The notes under the pieces are model-generated. The model did no database searches. It had not been told where the DNA came from and saw nothing but the letters and a program-made list of their open reading frames with translations. From positions 1 through 18,641 of the forward strand of contig JBHEMD010000206.1 of NCBI GenBank assembly GCA_046262735.1: a stretch of 18,641 bases of DNA, written 5' to 3'. Positions 6,726 to 14,244 of this stretch are shown piece after piece (positions within the stretch are counted from its first letter, which is position 1; every line of letters begins with the position of its first letter). The DNA comes from AV17 sp046262735. Lineage in GTDB: Bacteria; Verrucomicrobiota; Verrucomicrobiia; Chthoniobacterales; UBA10450. The translations under genes were made by a program, and so were the position numbers.

Positions 6726-8156
6726 ATGAAAACCGCCAACGCTTCTTCAGCTGCCAAACACTTTTCCCGCAAACAGCCATTGCCGCCGCCGCGTTTTTTC
6801 CGCGCCGAGCGATCGCCGAACAGCCGCCCCGGCATCGTCGTCGCGGTCACCGTGCTCGCCTTAATAGCGGGCACGGACGCGGCGCGGGCGGCCGCGGGAG
6901 AGCTCGATCCGACATTTGGCCGCACCGCCAATGGCATGGTCACGACTGATTTTAGCCACACCTCGGACAATGCCTACGCGGTCGCCGTCCAGCCTGACGG
7001 CAAAATCGTTGCAGTTGGGACCACCTACGCGAACAACGACTACTCTGACGAAGACTTCGCCATCGTACGCTACAACACCAACGGCACACTCGACCGTTCC
7101 TTCGGAACGAACGGCCGGGTCACGACAGATTTTCCCGGCTTGGCCGCCGTGCCTTCGGCCGTGATCATTCAGCCGGACGGTAAGATCCTGGTGGGTGGCG
7201 GCGCCTTTCCGCTTTTTACTTTTCTCGGCGATTTCAAAATCGTGCGCTACAACGCGAACGGCACACTCGATACGACCTTCGGCGACAGTGGCATCGTCAC
7301 GACCAGTTTTCCCGGTCAGGGGAGCTACGCGTTTGCACTCGCGCTGCAGTCCGATGGCAAAATCATCGCCGCCGGAACCGATTTTGTTGATTTTTCCAGC
7401 GAAGACTCCTCGAATACCGACTTCGCGCTCGCCCGTTACAATTCCGACGGAACACCCGACACGACGTTCGGCAGCGGCGGCCAGCTCACCACCGACTTCG
7501 ACGGCTTTAACGACGACGTCTACGCGGTGCTCATCCAGCCTGACAACAAAATTGTGGCTGTCGGTTCGGCGAAAAATCCGACCAATTATTACGACTTTGC
7601 CGCGGCGCGCTATCTTTCGAACGGCACCATCGACACGACCTTTGGCACGCTGGGCAAGGTCCGCACCGATTTCGGCGATCACAACCTGGACATTGCCTAC
7701 ACCGCCGCCCTGCAGACGGATGGCAAAATCGTCGCCGCCGGCATCGCGATATTTAATAATGGAGCGTCAGACACTTTTGCCCTCGCCCGTTATAACTCGA
7801 ATGGAACGCTCGACACAACTTTCAGCAGGGACGGTCTCGTCAAAATCGATTTCGGCAACACCCTGCAAAGCGCTTATCAGGTACTTATCCAAACCGACGG
7901 CAAAATCATCGCCGTCGGTGCTTCGAACGGCGAGTCATCTGACGACGACTTTTTGCTGGCGCGGTGCAACGCTAAGGGCAATCTCGATCGCACTTTTGGA
8001 ATCGACGGCAAGGTGCGGACTTCTTTCGGACCGCTCAATGACGGTGCGCAAGGAGCTGCCCTCCAGGCCGACGGCAACATCGTCGCTGTCGGATTCACCG
8101 CGCGGCCGAACAGCTTTCCGGACATCGCCGCGGCGCGTTACGTCGGCAGCCCATAA
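6726..8156 (+). CDS. Secreted delta-60 repeat protein, seven repeats
   Basis: The 476-residue product has a basic N-terminus of about 30 residues, a hydrophobic signal segment (GIVVAVTVLALIAGTDAARA) and then seven tandem repeats of about 57-63 residues of the delta-60 type. Each has LDTTFG, G-VTTDF, A-A-QPDGKIVAVG and DFA-ARYN-NG. Seven repeats would suit a closed seven-bladed propeller; that fold is inferred. ATG 6726 is chosen because AGGGA lies eight bases upstream; earlier in-frame ATGs at 6702 and 6717 are possible and the frame is open from 6555. There is no PEP-CTERM or other sorting tail: the protein ends just after the seventh repeat. Role unknown; probably a surface or secreted binding protein. 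Confidence 0.85.
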   Translation: MKTANASSAAKHFSRKQPLPPPRFFRAERSPNSRPGIVVAVTVLALIAGTDAARAAAGELDPTFGRTANGMVTTDFSHTSDNAYAVAVQPDGKIVAVGTTYANNDYSDEDFAIVRYNTNGTLDRSFGTNGRVTTDFPGLAAVPSAVIIQPDGKILVGGGAFPLFTFLGDFKIVRYNANGTLDTTFGDSGIVTTSFPGQGSYAFALALQSDGKIIAAGTDFVDFSSEDSSNTDFALARYNSDGTPDTTFGSGGQLTTDFDGFNDDVYAVLIQPDNKIVAVGSAKNPTNYYDFAAARYLSNGTIDTTFGTLGKVRTDFGDHNLDIAYTAALQTDGKIVAAGIAIFNNGASDTFALARYNSNGTLDTTFSRDGLVKIDFGNTLQSAYQVLIQTDGKIIAVGASNGESSDDDFLLARCNAKGNLDRTFGIDGKVRTSFGPLNDGAQGAALQADGNIVAVGFTARPNSFPDIAAARYVGSP

Positions 8157-8158
8157 CC

Positions 8159-8174
8159 GCGCGAGCATTCGCGC
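8159..8174 (+). other. Small hairpin just after the delta-60 stop
   Basis: GCGCGA-GCAT-TCGCGC forms a 6-bp stem two bases after the stop codon. No T-run follows, so it is not a classical intrinsic terminator, but it may protect the transcript end. The rest of 8175-8282 holds nothing I recognise. Confidence 0.3.
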
Positions 8175-8282
8175 AGAAAGAATTGCGCAGCGCAGCCGTC
8201 GTGGCTGCTCTTCCATGCTGGCTGGCGTCTCGATTTTGCTTGCCACCGGTCAGCGATCATTTGATCACTGATCACCGCCATC

Positions 8283-8495
8283 GTGAGCGCCACCGACCTC
8301 ACCGTCTGGATCATCGCGGGTCTGATCGCCGTCGGGATCGGCTGGAGCAAATACGCCAAATACAAGACGCGCGAGAAGCTCGTGCGCGACCTCGCTGCCA
8401 TGGACCAGGATCGGCGGGAAAAAATTCTCAGCCGCCTCAGTCCGGCTGAGTCGATGGAACTTCGCCAGGAGCTGATGCGGCGGTTCCGCCTCTGA
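8283..8495 (+). CDS. Small single-pass membrane protein, unknown function
   Basis: A 70-residue frame starts at GTG 8283. One hydrophobic helix (LTVWIIAGLIAVGIGWSKYA, about residues 6-25) is followed by a strongly charged helical tail (KTREKLVRDLAAMDQDRREK, then LSPAESMELRQELMRRF). This is a coherent N-out or N-in anchor plus cytoplasmic helix layout. The ribosome binding site is weak and no ATG is available. The amphipathic coding pattern and the consistent protein character argue for a real gene, but I do not recognise a family. Confidence 0.55.
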   Translation: MSATDLTVWIIAGLIAVGIGWSKYAKYKTREKLVRDLAAMDQDRREKILSRLSPAESMELRQELMRRFRL

Positions 8496-8635
8496 TTGCT
8501 ACCTCTGGTGGGGCGAGAACACGCCGTCGCTGGAGCGGCGCGGGTGGACGGGGAAGCCCGAAGGGTGAGTCAGCGGGAGCTAACGAATGACTTTGTCGAG
8601 CCGTCGAACTTTTCGGCGCGCCCGGCGATCGCGCC

Positions 8636-9862
8636 CTACTGTTCCGGGTTCACCGGAAAGTGTTTGTTCTTGAGTTGCTCGGGCACACGTTGTGTCTGCT
8701 CAGATTCGATCTTTTCGGTCGCGGCGTTGAGCGCGTCGTAGGCTTCGCGGCTCTTTTTCGCGCGGCACATGTAAGCGGTGGCATGCGCCAGTGGGATCCG
8801 CGCTTCAGGTAGCCCGACGAACTCGACGGCTTGCTGTGTCGCGATGGCGAGCGGCAATGCTTCGGGATCGGCCAGACCAATGTCCTCGCTTGCGAAGATG
8901 ACGATGCGCCGCGCGATGAAACGAAAATCCTCACCGGCGTGCAGCATTTTCGCCAGCCAGTAGATCGCGCCCTTTTCGTCGGAGGCCCGCATGCTTTTAA
9001 TAAACGCGCTGATTGTGTCGTAATGCGCGTCACCCACCCGATCGTAAACGATCGCCTTTTGCTGAATGCTTTCCTCCCCGACCGCGAGCGTGAAGTGAAT
9101 TACGCTTCCGGAATCAGGCGGCGTCGTGAGCACGCCGATTTCGAGCGCGTTCAAACATTTGCGCGCGTCGCCGTCGCTCAGTTTCGCCAAATGGCTCTGC
9201 GCCTGATTGTCGATCTTGACGTTGTAATTGCCGAGCCCGCGCTCTCGGTCGGCGAGCGCGCGACGGATCAAAAGCTCGAGTTGCTCGACCCGGAGCGGCT
9301 CGAGTTGAAAAACCTGGGAGCGAGAAACGAGCGGGCTATTGACGTAGAAGAATGGATTGTAAGTGGTGGCTCCGATCAGACGCAGGTCCCCCGTTTCGAC
9401 GTCCGGCAGCAAAATATCCTGCTGCGCTTTATTGAAATGGTGAATCTCGTCGATGAACAAAATGGTTTTCCGACCCGAGGTGCGAAGCCGGTTCGTGGCC
9501 GCGGCGAGGGCACCGCGCATCTCGGCCACATTGCTTTCCACACCGCTCAGACGGACAAACTTTGCGTGCGTCATATCGGCAATGATATGGGCGAGCGTGG
9601 TTTTGCCGGTGCCGGGCGGTCCGGATAAGATCAAAGACGGCAAACGATCGGCTTCGATCGCCCGCCGCAAAAGTTTGCCCGGTCCAAGAATATGTTCCTG
9701 CCCGACAAATTCATCGAGCGAGCGCGGCCGCATCCGCGTGGCTAGCGGCGCGGCGGCATCGACACGCGCTAGATCGACATCTTCCTCGCTGAAAAGATCC
9801 TGCACGGGCGAATTTACCGGTGGGGCGAGACTAATGCCAGTCGGCTCGGACCGAGCCGACAT
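8636..9862 (-). CDS. rarA: RarA/MgsA replication-associated recombination ATPase, short C-terminus
   Basis: This AAA+ clamp-loader-like ATPase acts at stalled replication forks. The 408-residue product shows RMRPRSLDEFVGQEHILG, Walker A GPPGTGKT (about 81-88), Walker B LFIDEIHHF, sensor 1 LIGATTYNPFF and the arginine-finger region SPLVSRSQVF, followed by the helical MgsA C-terminal domain (ISAFIKSMRASDEKGAIYWL). It ends at VPEQLKNKHFPVNPEQ. E. coli RarA continues for about 65 residues past this point (through a YYFPTNRGLE-like segment); none is found downstream in any frame. ATG 9862 is chosen over an earlier start at 9919, which would add an unrelated N-terminus, but no ribosome binding site is clear. 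Codons 2-8 form a perfect palindrome. Confidence 0.88.
   Translation of the reverse strand: MSARSEPTGISLAPPVNSPVQDLFSEEDVDLARVDAAAPLATRMRPRSLDEFVGQEHILGPGKLLRRAIEADRLPSLILSGPPGTGKTTLAHIIADMTHAKFVRLSGVESNVAEMRGALAAATNRLRTSGRKTILFIDEIHHFNKAQQDILLPDVETGDLRLIGATTYNPFFYVNSPLVSRSQVFQLEPLRVEQLELLIRRALADRERGLGNYNVKIDNQAQSHLAKLSDGDARKCLNALEIGVLTTPPDSGSVIHFTLAVGEESIQQKAIVYDRVGDAHYDTISAFIKSMRASDEKGAIYWLAKMLHAGEDFRFIARRIVIFASEDIGLADPEALPLAIATQQAVEFVGLPEARIPLAHATAYMCRAKKSREAYDALNAATEKIESEQTQRVPEQLKNKHFPVNPEQ
9840..9860. repeat. 21-bp palindrome at the rarA 5' end
   Basis: Arms GTCGGCTCGG and CCGAGCCGAC are perfect 10-bp inverted copies around a single base. They cover rarA codons 2-8, immediately after the assigned ATG (9860-9862). 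In DNA this could be an operator. A hairpin in mRNA would need the tip to open, but the symmetry would still be expected to affect initiation if it extrudes or binds protein. Confidence 0.55.
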
Positions 9863-9928
9863 ATTGACGGCTGGGCAGACTGCGTGCGCCGATCTTGAGA
9901 TTAGAACAATGATCCGCAATACGCGGCG

Positions 9929-10423
9929 ATGAAAAATATTCTGGTGCCGATCGACTACTCAGACGCGACCCAACGCGTGATCAATTTCGTGGGTGAGTTG
10001 GCCCGCGGCTTGAAGGTCGAAATTCACCTCATTCATGTAAAAGAGATCACTGCGCCCGTGACCGCTGGTGCGATGGGCTACGGCGCTTTTGGCGTGGGCG
10101 ATGTGGTGAGCATGTCCAGCGGACCGGTCGCTGGACTGGAAACGATCGCGCCGGCGACTGCGGGAGATGAAATTGGGCAACATAAATTAAGGGATTGGGA
10201 AAAAGAGCTGGCCGCCGCGGGTCTGCGAGCGACGCTGTGTGAGCCGAGCGGCCCGGTCGTCGAACAAATTCTGCGCGAAGCGGATCTTTGCGCTGCCGAT
10301 CTCATCGTCATGGGAACCCACGGCCACGGCGCGATGTACAATTTGCTTGTCGGCAGCGTGACTGAAGGCGTGCTCAAACACAGCACGCGTCCGGTGTTAC
10401 TCGTGCCGACAGCGCGCGTTTAG
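9929..10423 (+). CDS. Universal stress protein, UspA family
   Basis: This is a 164-residue single-domain Usp. The N-terminal strand MKNILVPIDYSD carries the conserved Asp9. The ATP-binding signature G-x2-G-x9-G-S is present as GTHGHGAMYNLLVGSVTEGV (about 129-148), so it belongs to the nucleotide-binding subgroup. The C-terminal strand is RPVLLVP. A glycine-rich insertion at about residues 46-82 (GAMGYGAFGVGDVV and following) is longer than in minimal Usp proteins. The gene is divergent from rarA with a 66-base gap and convergent with the M23 peptidase gene. The stress-response role is from the family; the specific trigger is unknown. Confidence 0.9.
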   Translation: MKNILVPIDYSDATQRVINFVGELARGLKVEIHLIHVKEITAPVTAGAMGYGAFGVGDVVSMSSGPVAGLETIAPATAGDEIGQHKLRDWEKELAAAGLRATLCEPSGPVVEQILREADLCAADLIVMGTHGHGAMYNLLVGSVTEGVLKHSTRPVLLVPTARV

Positions 10424-10442
10424 TGCGCCATCGGGCTCGCAG

Positions 10443-11099
10443 TCATGGCAGCGCGGCGCGGCCGACGTCATCTTCCGGCGCGCCGCGGTGCGAATCGATG
10501 AACGCAGTCGGATCGAGCCAGCCGCGTGTATCCTCTCGATAACCGGGACCTACGAACGGCGTGATGAACTCGCGCATCTCGAAATGCAGGTGCGCGAGAT
10601 AACGGCCGCCGCCGGTGCCAACGCTCGCAATTTTTTGCCCCCGACGCACAGGTTCGCCCGCGTGCACGAGGATTGAATCGGCGTGCGCGTAATACGATTG
10701 CACATATTTGCGTTCGCCATTTTCGTTGTAGGCATGCAGCACGATGATGACCTTTCCCCAACCCGGGCCGCCCTCGCGCGCGAGCAATACGCGACCGTCG
10801 GCAACGGCGTAAACCGCGTCGCCCAGGTCGCTGTTTTCGCCACCGATGCCGTTTAGATCGTCGCCGAGATGCCGGCTCTCGGTAAAGCGTTGCGCGTTGT
10901 AAGTCAGCGCGCCGTGTTCGCTGCCGAGCGGATAATCGAAGCGCGCCGCGACCGGAAGCGACACAAGCTCGAGCGGCGAGGGAAGGCGAAACGCCGGATC
11001 GACATGTTTGGGCGGTGTCAGTTCCGGCCACAACTGGATCAAAATAGTAGCGGCGAGCGAGACGACAAACGCGATCAACGCCACCAATGCGAGCTTCAT
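10443..11099 (-). CDS. M23 (LytM/NlpD-type) zinc metallopeptidase, membrane-anchored
   Basis: The 218-residue product begins with an N-terminal hydrophobic segment (MKLALVALIAFVVSLAATIL), either an uncleaved anchor or a signal peptide, so the rest is periplasmic. The M23 zinc site is complete: His77 and Asp81 (HLGDDLNG), a catalytic-region His139 (YYAHAD), and His170/His172 (HLHFEMRE). Family members cut peptidoglycan peptide cross-bridges. It has no LysM or coiled-coil domain, so it is a minimal catalytic unit. ATG 11099 is preferred over a GTG three codons upstream. The gene is divergent from the epimerase across a repeat-filled region of about 100 bases. Confidence 0.85.
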   Translation of the reverse strand: MKLALVALIAFVVSLAATILIQLWPELTPPKHVDPAFRLPSPLELVSLPVAARFDYPLGSEHGALTYNAQRFTESRHLGDDLNGIGGENSDLGDAVYAVADGRVLLAREGGPGWGKVIIVLHAYNENGERKYVQSYYAHADSILVHAGEPVRRGQKIASVGTGGGRYLAHLHFEMREFITPFVGPGYREDTRGWLDPTAFIDSHRGAPEDDVGRAALP

Positions 11100-11103
11100 T
11101 TTC

Positions 11104-11195
11104 GCCACAGATTAACACAGATAAAACACCGATGACCTCGAGCGATTAACCAGGCTCCGAATCTGTGTGAATCTGTCTTTATCTGTGGCTAATCT
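11104..11195. repeat. Imperfect inverted repeat between M23 peptidase and epimerase genes
   Basis: The left arm (11104-11130, containing CCACAGATTAACACAGATAA) and right arm (11159-11195, containing AATCTGTGTGAATCTGTC and TTATCTGTGG) are imperfect inverted copies built from ATCTGTG units. They occupy nearly the whole divergent intergenic region and end five bases before the epimerase ATG. This looks like one more short intergenic palindromic repeat. Promoters for both flanking genes must lie in or beside it. Confidence 0.65.
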
Positions 11196-11200
11196 AGCGC

Positions 11201-12148
11201 ATGCGGATTTTGGTCACGGGTGGCGCGGGATTCATCGGCTCGCATTTGGTTGAAAAGCTCCTCGCGGATCGCCATGCGGTGGCGGTGCTGGACGATTTCA
11301 ACGATTTTTACGACCCGCAAATCAAGCATGAGAACCTCGCCGGCGTTTCCAAGGACATTCGCATTCATCATGTCGATCTTCGCGACAGCGCGGCGGTTCG
11401 CAGCTTGTTTGATCGGGAAAAGTTCGATGCGATCGCGCATCTCGCGGCGCGGGCGGGCGTGCGGCCGTCGATTCAACAGCCGCAACTTTATTATGAGACG
11501 AATGTTGCCGGGACCCTGCATCTTCTCGACGCGGCGCGCAGCACGGGAGTCGAACGCTTCATCTTCGCATCGAGCTCGTCGGTCTACGGCGCGTGCAAGA
11601 CCGTTCCGTTTTCTGAAGCCGAACGATTGACCCAGACACTCAGCCCGTATGCTGCGACTAAAATCGCGGGCGAATTCCTTTGCTCGACTTTCTCGCACCT
11701 TTACCGGATGCGCGTGGTCGCGCTGCGTTATTTCACCGTTTATGGACCGCGGCAGCGACCCGATCTGGCGATCCATCAGTTCACCCGAAAAATTTACGCC
11801 GGCCAGCCGATCGACCAGTTCGGCGACGGCACGACGCGTCGCGATTACACCTATATCGAGGACGTTATCCAGGGCACGCTGGCCGCGCTGGAATACGACG
11901 GTCCGTTGTTTGAGATCTTTAACCTCGGTGAAAGCGACACCATTCAGCTCAAGGACCTGATCGCCGCGATCGAGAACGCGCTCGGGAAGACGGCAGAGAT
12001 CAATCGGTTGCCGGAGCAGCCGGGCGACATGCCGTTGACCTGCGCCGATATTTCGAAAGCGCGAAAATTGCTCGGCTACAAGCCAACGACACGACTGCCG
12101 GACGGATTGCCGCGTTTCATCGAGTGGTTTCTCGCGCGGAAAAAGTAG
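11201..12148 (+). CDS. NAD-dependent nucleotide-sugar epimerase (UDP-glucuronate/UDP-glucose 4-epimerase type)
   Basis: This 315-residue extended short-chain dehydrogenase has the NAD-binding TGGAGFIG (about residues 6-13), the catalytic serine region SSSSVYG (124-130) and Tyr150/Lys154 (YAATK). The AARAGVRPSI segment and the DFNDFYDP loop are typical of UDP-glucuronate 4-epimerases and related enzymes that make UDP-galacturonate or UDP-galactose. The C-terminal substrate domain holds RRDYTYIEDV and FNLGES. It is a full-length, intact enzyme. It is followed after 107 bases by a sulfotransferase on the same strand, which suggests a surface or extracellular polysaccharide function. Exact substrate cannot be decided from the sequence. 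Confidence 0.88.
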   Translation: MRILVTGGAGFIGSHLVEKLLADRHAVAVLDDFNDFYDPQIKHENLAGVSKDIRIHHVDLRDSAAVRSLFDREKFDAIAHLAARAGVRPSIQQPQLYYETNVAGTLHLLDAARSTGVERFIFASSSSVYGACKTVPFSEAERLTQTLSPYAATKIAGEFLCSTFSHLYRMRVVALRYFTVYGPRQRPDLAIHQFTRKIYAGQPIDQFGDGTTRRDYTYIEDVIQGTLAALEYDGPLFEIFNLGESDTIQLKDLIAAIENALGKTAEINRLPEQPGDMPLTCADISKARKLLGYKPTTRLPDGLPRFIEWFLARKK

Positions 12149-12255
12149 CGCGAGCCTCTGGCTTGCGAACGCATGACTGCCAGCGAGACGCTTGCCCTAC
12201 TTTATAAAACGCCGGGCTATTCTCATTTCGGCCGAAAGATTGTAGTTTCAGCTCG

Positions 12256-13263
12256 ATGACGTTGGCTTTGCCCTTTGATCAGCGCGCTTGTTTCATCGCC
12301 GGTCAGGCAAAATCGGGAACGACCTTGTTGGCTGCCTTACTCGATGGGCATCCCGACCTGCTCGTTTTGCCACAGGAGACTGCTTACTTCCCGACCGTGC
12401 TTACGAAGTACGGCCAACGCGGACGCCGCGTGCAGTTCGATTATCTGACCAAAGAATCGTTCTCGCGCGTTTTGTTTGGCGGCGAACCGACATGGCGCGG
12501 CCACACCTACGTCCGCTTTCCGCAACAGAGATTCCTTGAGACCTTCGAGCGCACCGCCTTCGATCCGGTCAATGCGCAGCGCGATTTGCTCGCGCTCATG
12601 GCGGAGTCTTATGCGGCGACGTTTGGTATTCACCTCGATGGGATCAAACGTTGGATCGAGAAAACACCGGCGAACCGCGATCACGTGGCGGCGATTTTCG
12701 CGCGTTTTCCGCGCGCCAAACTCATTGTCACGCTGCGCGATCCGCGTGCCATTCTCGCGACCCAAATCGCTTTGGAGAAATCGCGACGGACGAAACGCTT
12801 TTCCATTTACTATGTCGTCGCTCACTGGGCGGTCGCAGCGAGGCTGGCGCGCCGGATACGCGATGGCCGAATTGCCGGCCTCGTCGCGCAGTTCGAGCAA
12901 CTTGTGACCGATCCCACGAGCTCGATGCAAAAAGTTTGCAATTACCTCGAGGTCTCGTTCGCCCCGGAGATTGTGTTGAAACCAACGAAGGTCGGCCAGC
13001 TCTGGGCAGGCAACTCTGCGGCGGCGGTTGATTTTTCCGAGATCAGCTCGGAGCCGGTCGCCCGCTGGGAGCGCGAGCTTTCGGAGGACGAGATCGGCTG
13101 GATCGAATGGCACTGCCGCGATCTGATGCCGGACTTTGGCTATCGACCGGTCCTCAGCCGGCGCGAGATAAACCATTTCCTTAAACCGATCCGTGTCGAG
13201 CGGCCGAAGGAGTATTTCAAGTCCCGGCTTTACTCGCTCCGCGACGATTGGTTCTGCCGCTAA
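12256..13263 (+). CDS. PAPS-dependent sulfotransferase family protein
   Basis: The 335-residue protein has the 5'-phosphosulfate loop FIAGQAKSGTTLL (about residues 13-25) and the 3'-phosphate motif IVTLRDPRAILAT (about 157-169), the two signature PAPS-binding sites. The middle contains GIKRWIEKTPANRDH, similar to the EKTP motif of bacterial sulfotransferase-like proteins. No signal peptide is present, so transfer would be cytoplasmic or at the membrane face. The acceptor is unknown. The neighbouring nucleotide-sugar epimerase makes a glycan acceptor plausible. The start at ATG 12256 has no strong ribosome binding site but the family's N-terminal strand begins right after it. Confidence 0.85.
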   Translation: MTLALPFDQRACFIAGQAKSGTTLLAALLDGHPDLLVLPQETAYFPTVLTKYGQRGRRVQFDYLTKESFSRVLFGGEPTWRGHTYVRFPQQRFLETFERTAFDPVNAQRDLLALMAESYAATFGIHLDGIKRWIEKTPANRDHVAAIFARFPRAKLIVTLRDPRAILATQIALEKSRRTKRFSIYYVVAHWAVAARLARRIRDGRIAGLVAQFEQLVTDPTSSMQKVCNYLEVSFAPEIVLKPTKVGQLWAGNSAAAVDFSEISSEPVARWERELSEDEIGWIEWHCRDLMPDFGYRPVLSRREINHFLKPIRVERPKEYFKSRLYSLRDDWFCR

Positions 13264-13276
13264 GATCGACAACGTC

Positions 13277-13325
13277 GGTAGGGACGCCGCGCTGCGGCCT
13301 CCGGACAGAGCGCGCCATCCCTGCC
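13277..13325. repeat. 49-bp palindromic repeat after the sulfotransferase gene
   Basis: The outer arms GGTAGGGA (13277-13284) and TCCCTGCC (13318-13325) pair at seven of eight positions and enclose an inner hairpin GCCGC-GCT-GCGGC (13286-13298). TTTTG follows directly, so it could act as a weak terminator for the sulfotransferase, whose stop is 13 bases upstream. It shares its nested-hairpin design with the element inside miaA. Confidence 0.55.
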
Positions 13326-13582
13326 TTTTGCTTCCACTTGCAATCGGCCCCCCGCGGGCGATAGTCGCCCGCAGAGTCGGAAATCTGATTCGATCATCTG
13401 AACGTCCGCTCCGAGGTTCTTACGAGTATGATGCGAGGCCTTTTATCTTCGCGGGTTCGTTGGCTGGCCGCGGCGGCTTTTGGTTCGAGATGTTTCCGGC
13501 ATAAGGCGGCGGAGTTTCCGGTAGCGTCGTCCCGCAAGTGCGGGATTTGCAATTTGTGGGCCTCTCGAGGTTCGCGACGCAC

Positions 13583-13618
13583 GGACTGTGTCCCGAATTT
13601 AGTCGGGGCGCTCCGCCC
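13583..13618 (+). promoter_or_regulatory. Attenuator-like overlapping hairpins in the RRM gene leader
   Basis: There are three stems in a row: GGAC/GTCC (13583-13586 with 13590-13593), CCCGA/TCGGG (13592-13596 with 13603-13607) and GGGCG/CGCCC (13606-13610 with 13614-13618). Neighbouring stems share bases, so the first and third can coexist but each excludes the second, as in attenuators and riboswitch expression platforms. The last stem is followed by ATTTAATCATT and then the RRM start 32 bases on. The stems are short, so this is suggestive only. Confidence 0.35.
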
Positions 13619-13650
13619 ATTTAATCATTCGCTGAACATTAACGACAAAC

Positions 13651-14151
13651 ATGAACTCTTATTCCTCCGGGAGACGCCCGCGCCGTTCGCGCGGCGGATC
13701 CCGACGCAGGGGCGATCGTCGCGCGTATCAGGAAAAAGCGCAGACGAAAGCACCAAAGAAAACATTCTGGCAGCGGTTGGCCGCATTTTTCGGCAACGGC
13801 GGAACCGCAAAAAAACCGGCGACCACCTCGCGCAATGGCGCGCCACAACCCCGGCCTGCTCCGCGCAAACCTGAAGCAGTAGAAGTCACTTCGCCACGGC
13901 TTTACGTCGGCAACTTGTCTTTCGAGGCGACGGAGAGCGATCTGTTCGAGCTCTTCAACGGCGTCGGCCACGTGCAAAACGCCGAGGTCGTGAGCTATCG
14001 CCACAACCAGCGCTCGAAAGGGTTCGCCTTCGTGCAGATGCAAAGCGTCGAGGAAGCCAGGCGGGCCGTGGAAGAACTTCACGACAAGGAATTTCTCGGC
14101 CGCAAACTGGTCGTGAGCGGCGCGAAATCGGCTGAGCGCCAGCCACGCTGA
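13651..14151 (+). CDS. RNA-binding protein with one RRM domain and a basic N-terminal tail
   Basis: The 166-residue product has residues 1-35 rich in Arg/Gly/Ser (GRRPRRSRGGSRRRGDRR) and probably disordered. A short hydrophobic patch (FWQRLAAFFGNGG, about 39-51) and a Pro-rich linker follow. Residues about 82-158 form an RRM: RNP2 LYVGNLSF (84-91) and RNP1 KGFAFVQM (123-130) with the aromatic residues that stack on RNA. This is longer than the roughly 80-100-residue cyanobacterial Rbp proteins because of the tail. The gene has a structured upstream region and its own strong terminator, so it is monocistronic. It directly precedes miaA-hflX, a position near which hfq lies in enteric bacteria. 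RNA targets are unknown. Confidence 0.9.
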   Translation: MNSYSSGRRPRRSRGGSRRRGDRRAYQEKAQTKAPKKTFWQRLAAFFGNGGTAKKPATTSRNGAPQPRPAPRKPEAVEVTSPRLYVGNLSFEATESDLFELFNGVGHVQNAEVVSYRHNQRSKGFAFVQMQSVEEARRAVEELHDKEFLGRKLVVSGAKSAERQPR

Positions 14152-14166
14152 CGACCGCGTACTTTA

Positions 14167-14213
14167 ATCGGGAGCCGCCGCGCTGAAACAAAGCGCGCGG
14201 CTCCCGATTTTTT
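14167..14213 (+). terminator. Strong intrinsic terminator of the RRM gene
   Basis: The arms ATCGGGAGCCG (from 14167) and CGGCTCCCGAT pair perfectly and extend through further GC pairs to a CGCGCT/AGCGCG tip with loop GAAACAA. The stem is followed by TTTTTT. It lies 15 bases after the RRM stop and 32 bases before the miaA start, so it separates the two transcripts. Confidence 0.92.
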
Positions 14214-14233
14214 ATACGTCGTATCGGACGTAT
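14214..14233. repeat. Short inverted repeat in front of miaA
   Basis: ATACGTC-GTATCG-GACGTAT is a perfect 7-bp inverted repeat 11 bases upstream of the miaA ATG, followed by a further related unit GGTCGTAT. It could be an operator or a remnant of a short tandem repeat. It may obscure the ribosome binding site, as no clear one is seen. Confidence 0.4.
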
Positions 14234-14244
14234 AGGTCGTATTC

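Larger units (their letters stand above)
13264..13650 (+). other. 387-base non-coding stretch with several hairpins, upstream of the RRM gene
   Basis: No convincing gene lies here; a frame from 13428 runs into the RRM gene in another phase and has no family-like features. The stretch holds a 49-bp palindromic repeat (13277-13325), a perfect hairpin GCGGGCGA-TAG-TCGCCCGC (13354-13372), another TCCCGCA-AG-TGCGGGA (13530-13545), and the chain of overlapping hairpins at 13583-13618. It is probably the 3' end of the sulfotransferase unit followed by the promoter and structured leader of the RRM gene. Confidence 0.5.

Noticed and set aside
6861..7682. 273-residue leftward frame
   Set aside because: Antisense to the delta-60 repeats; its apparent repeats simply mirror them.
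6900..8156. CRISPR-like or DNA tandem repeat array
   Set aside because: The periodicity of about 170-190 bases is protein-level delta-60 repetition with diverged codons, not direct DNA repeats with spacers.
8831..9628. 265-residue rightward frame
   Set aside because: Antisense to rarA and without family motifs.
13428..13874. 148-residue rightward frame starting with a hydrophobic segment
   Set aside because: It overlaps the RRM gene in another phase, lies partly in the hairpin-rich leader, and has no coherent protein character.
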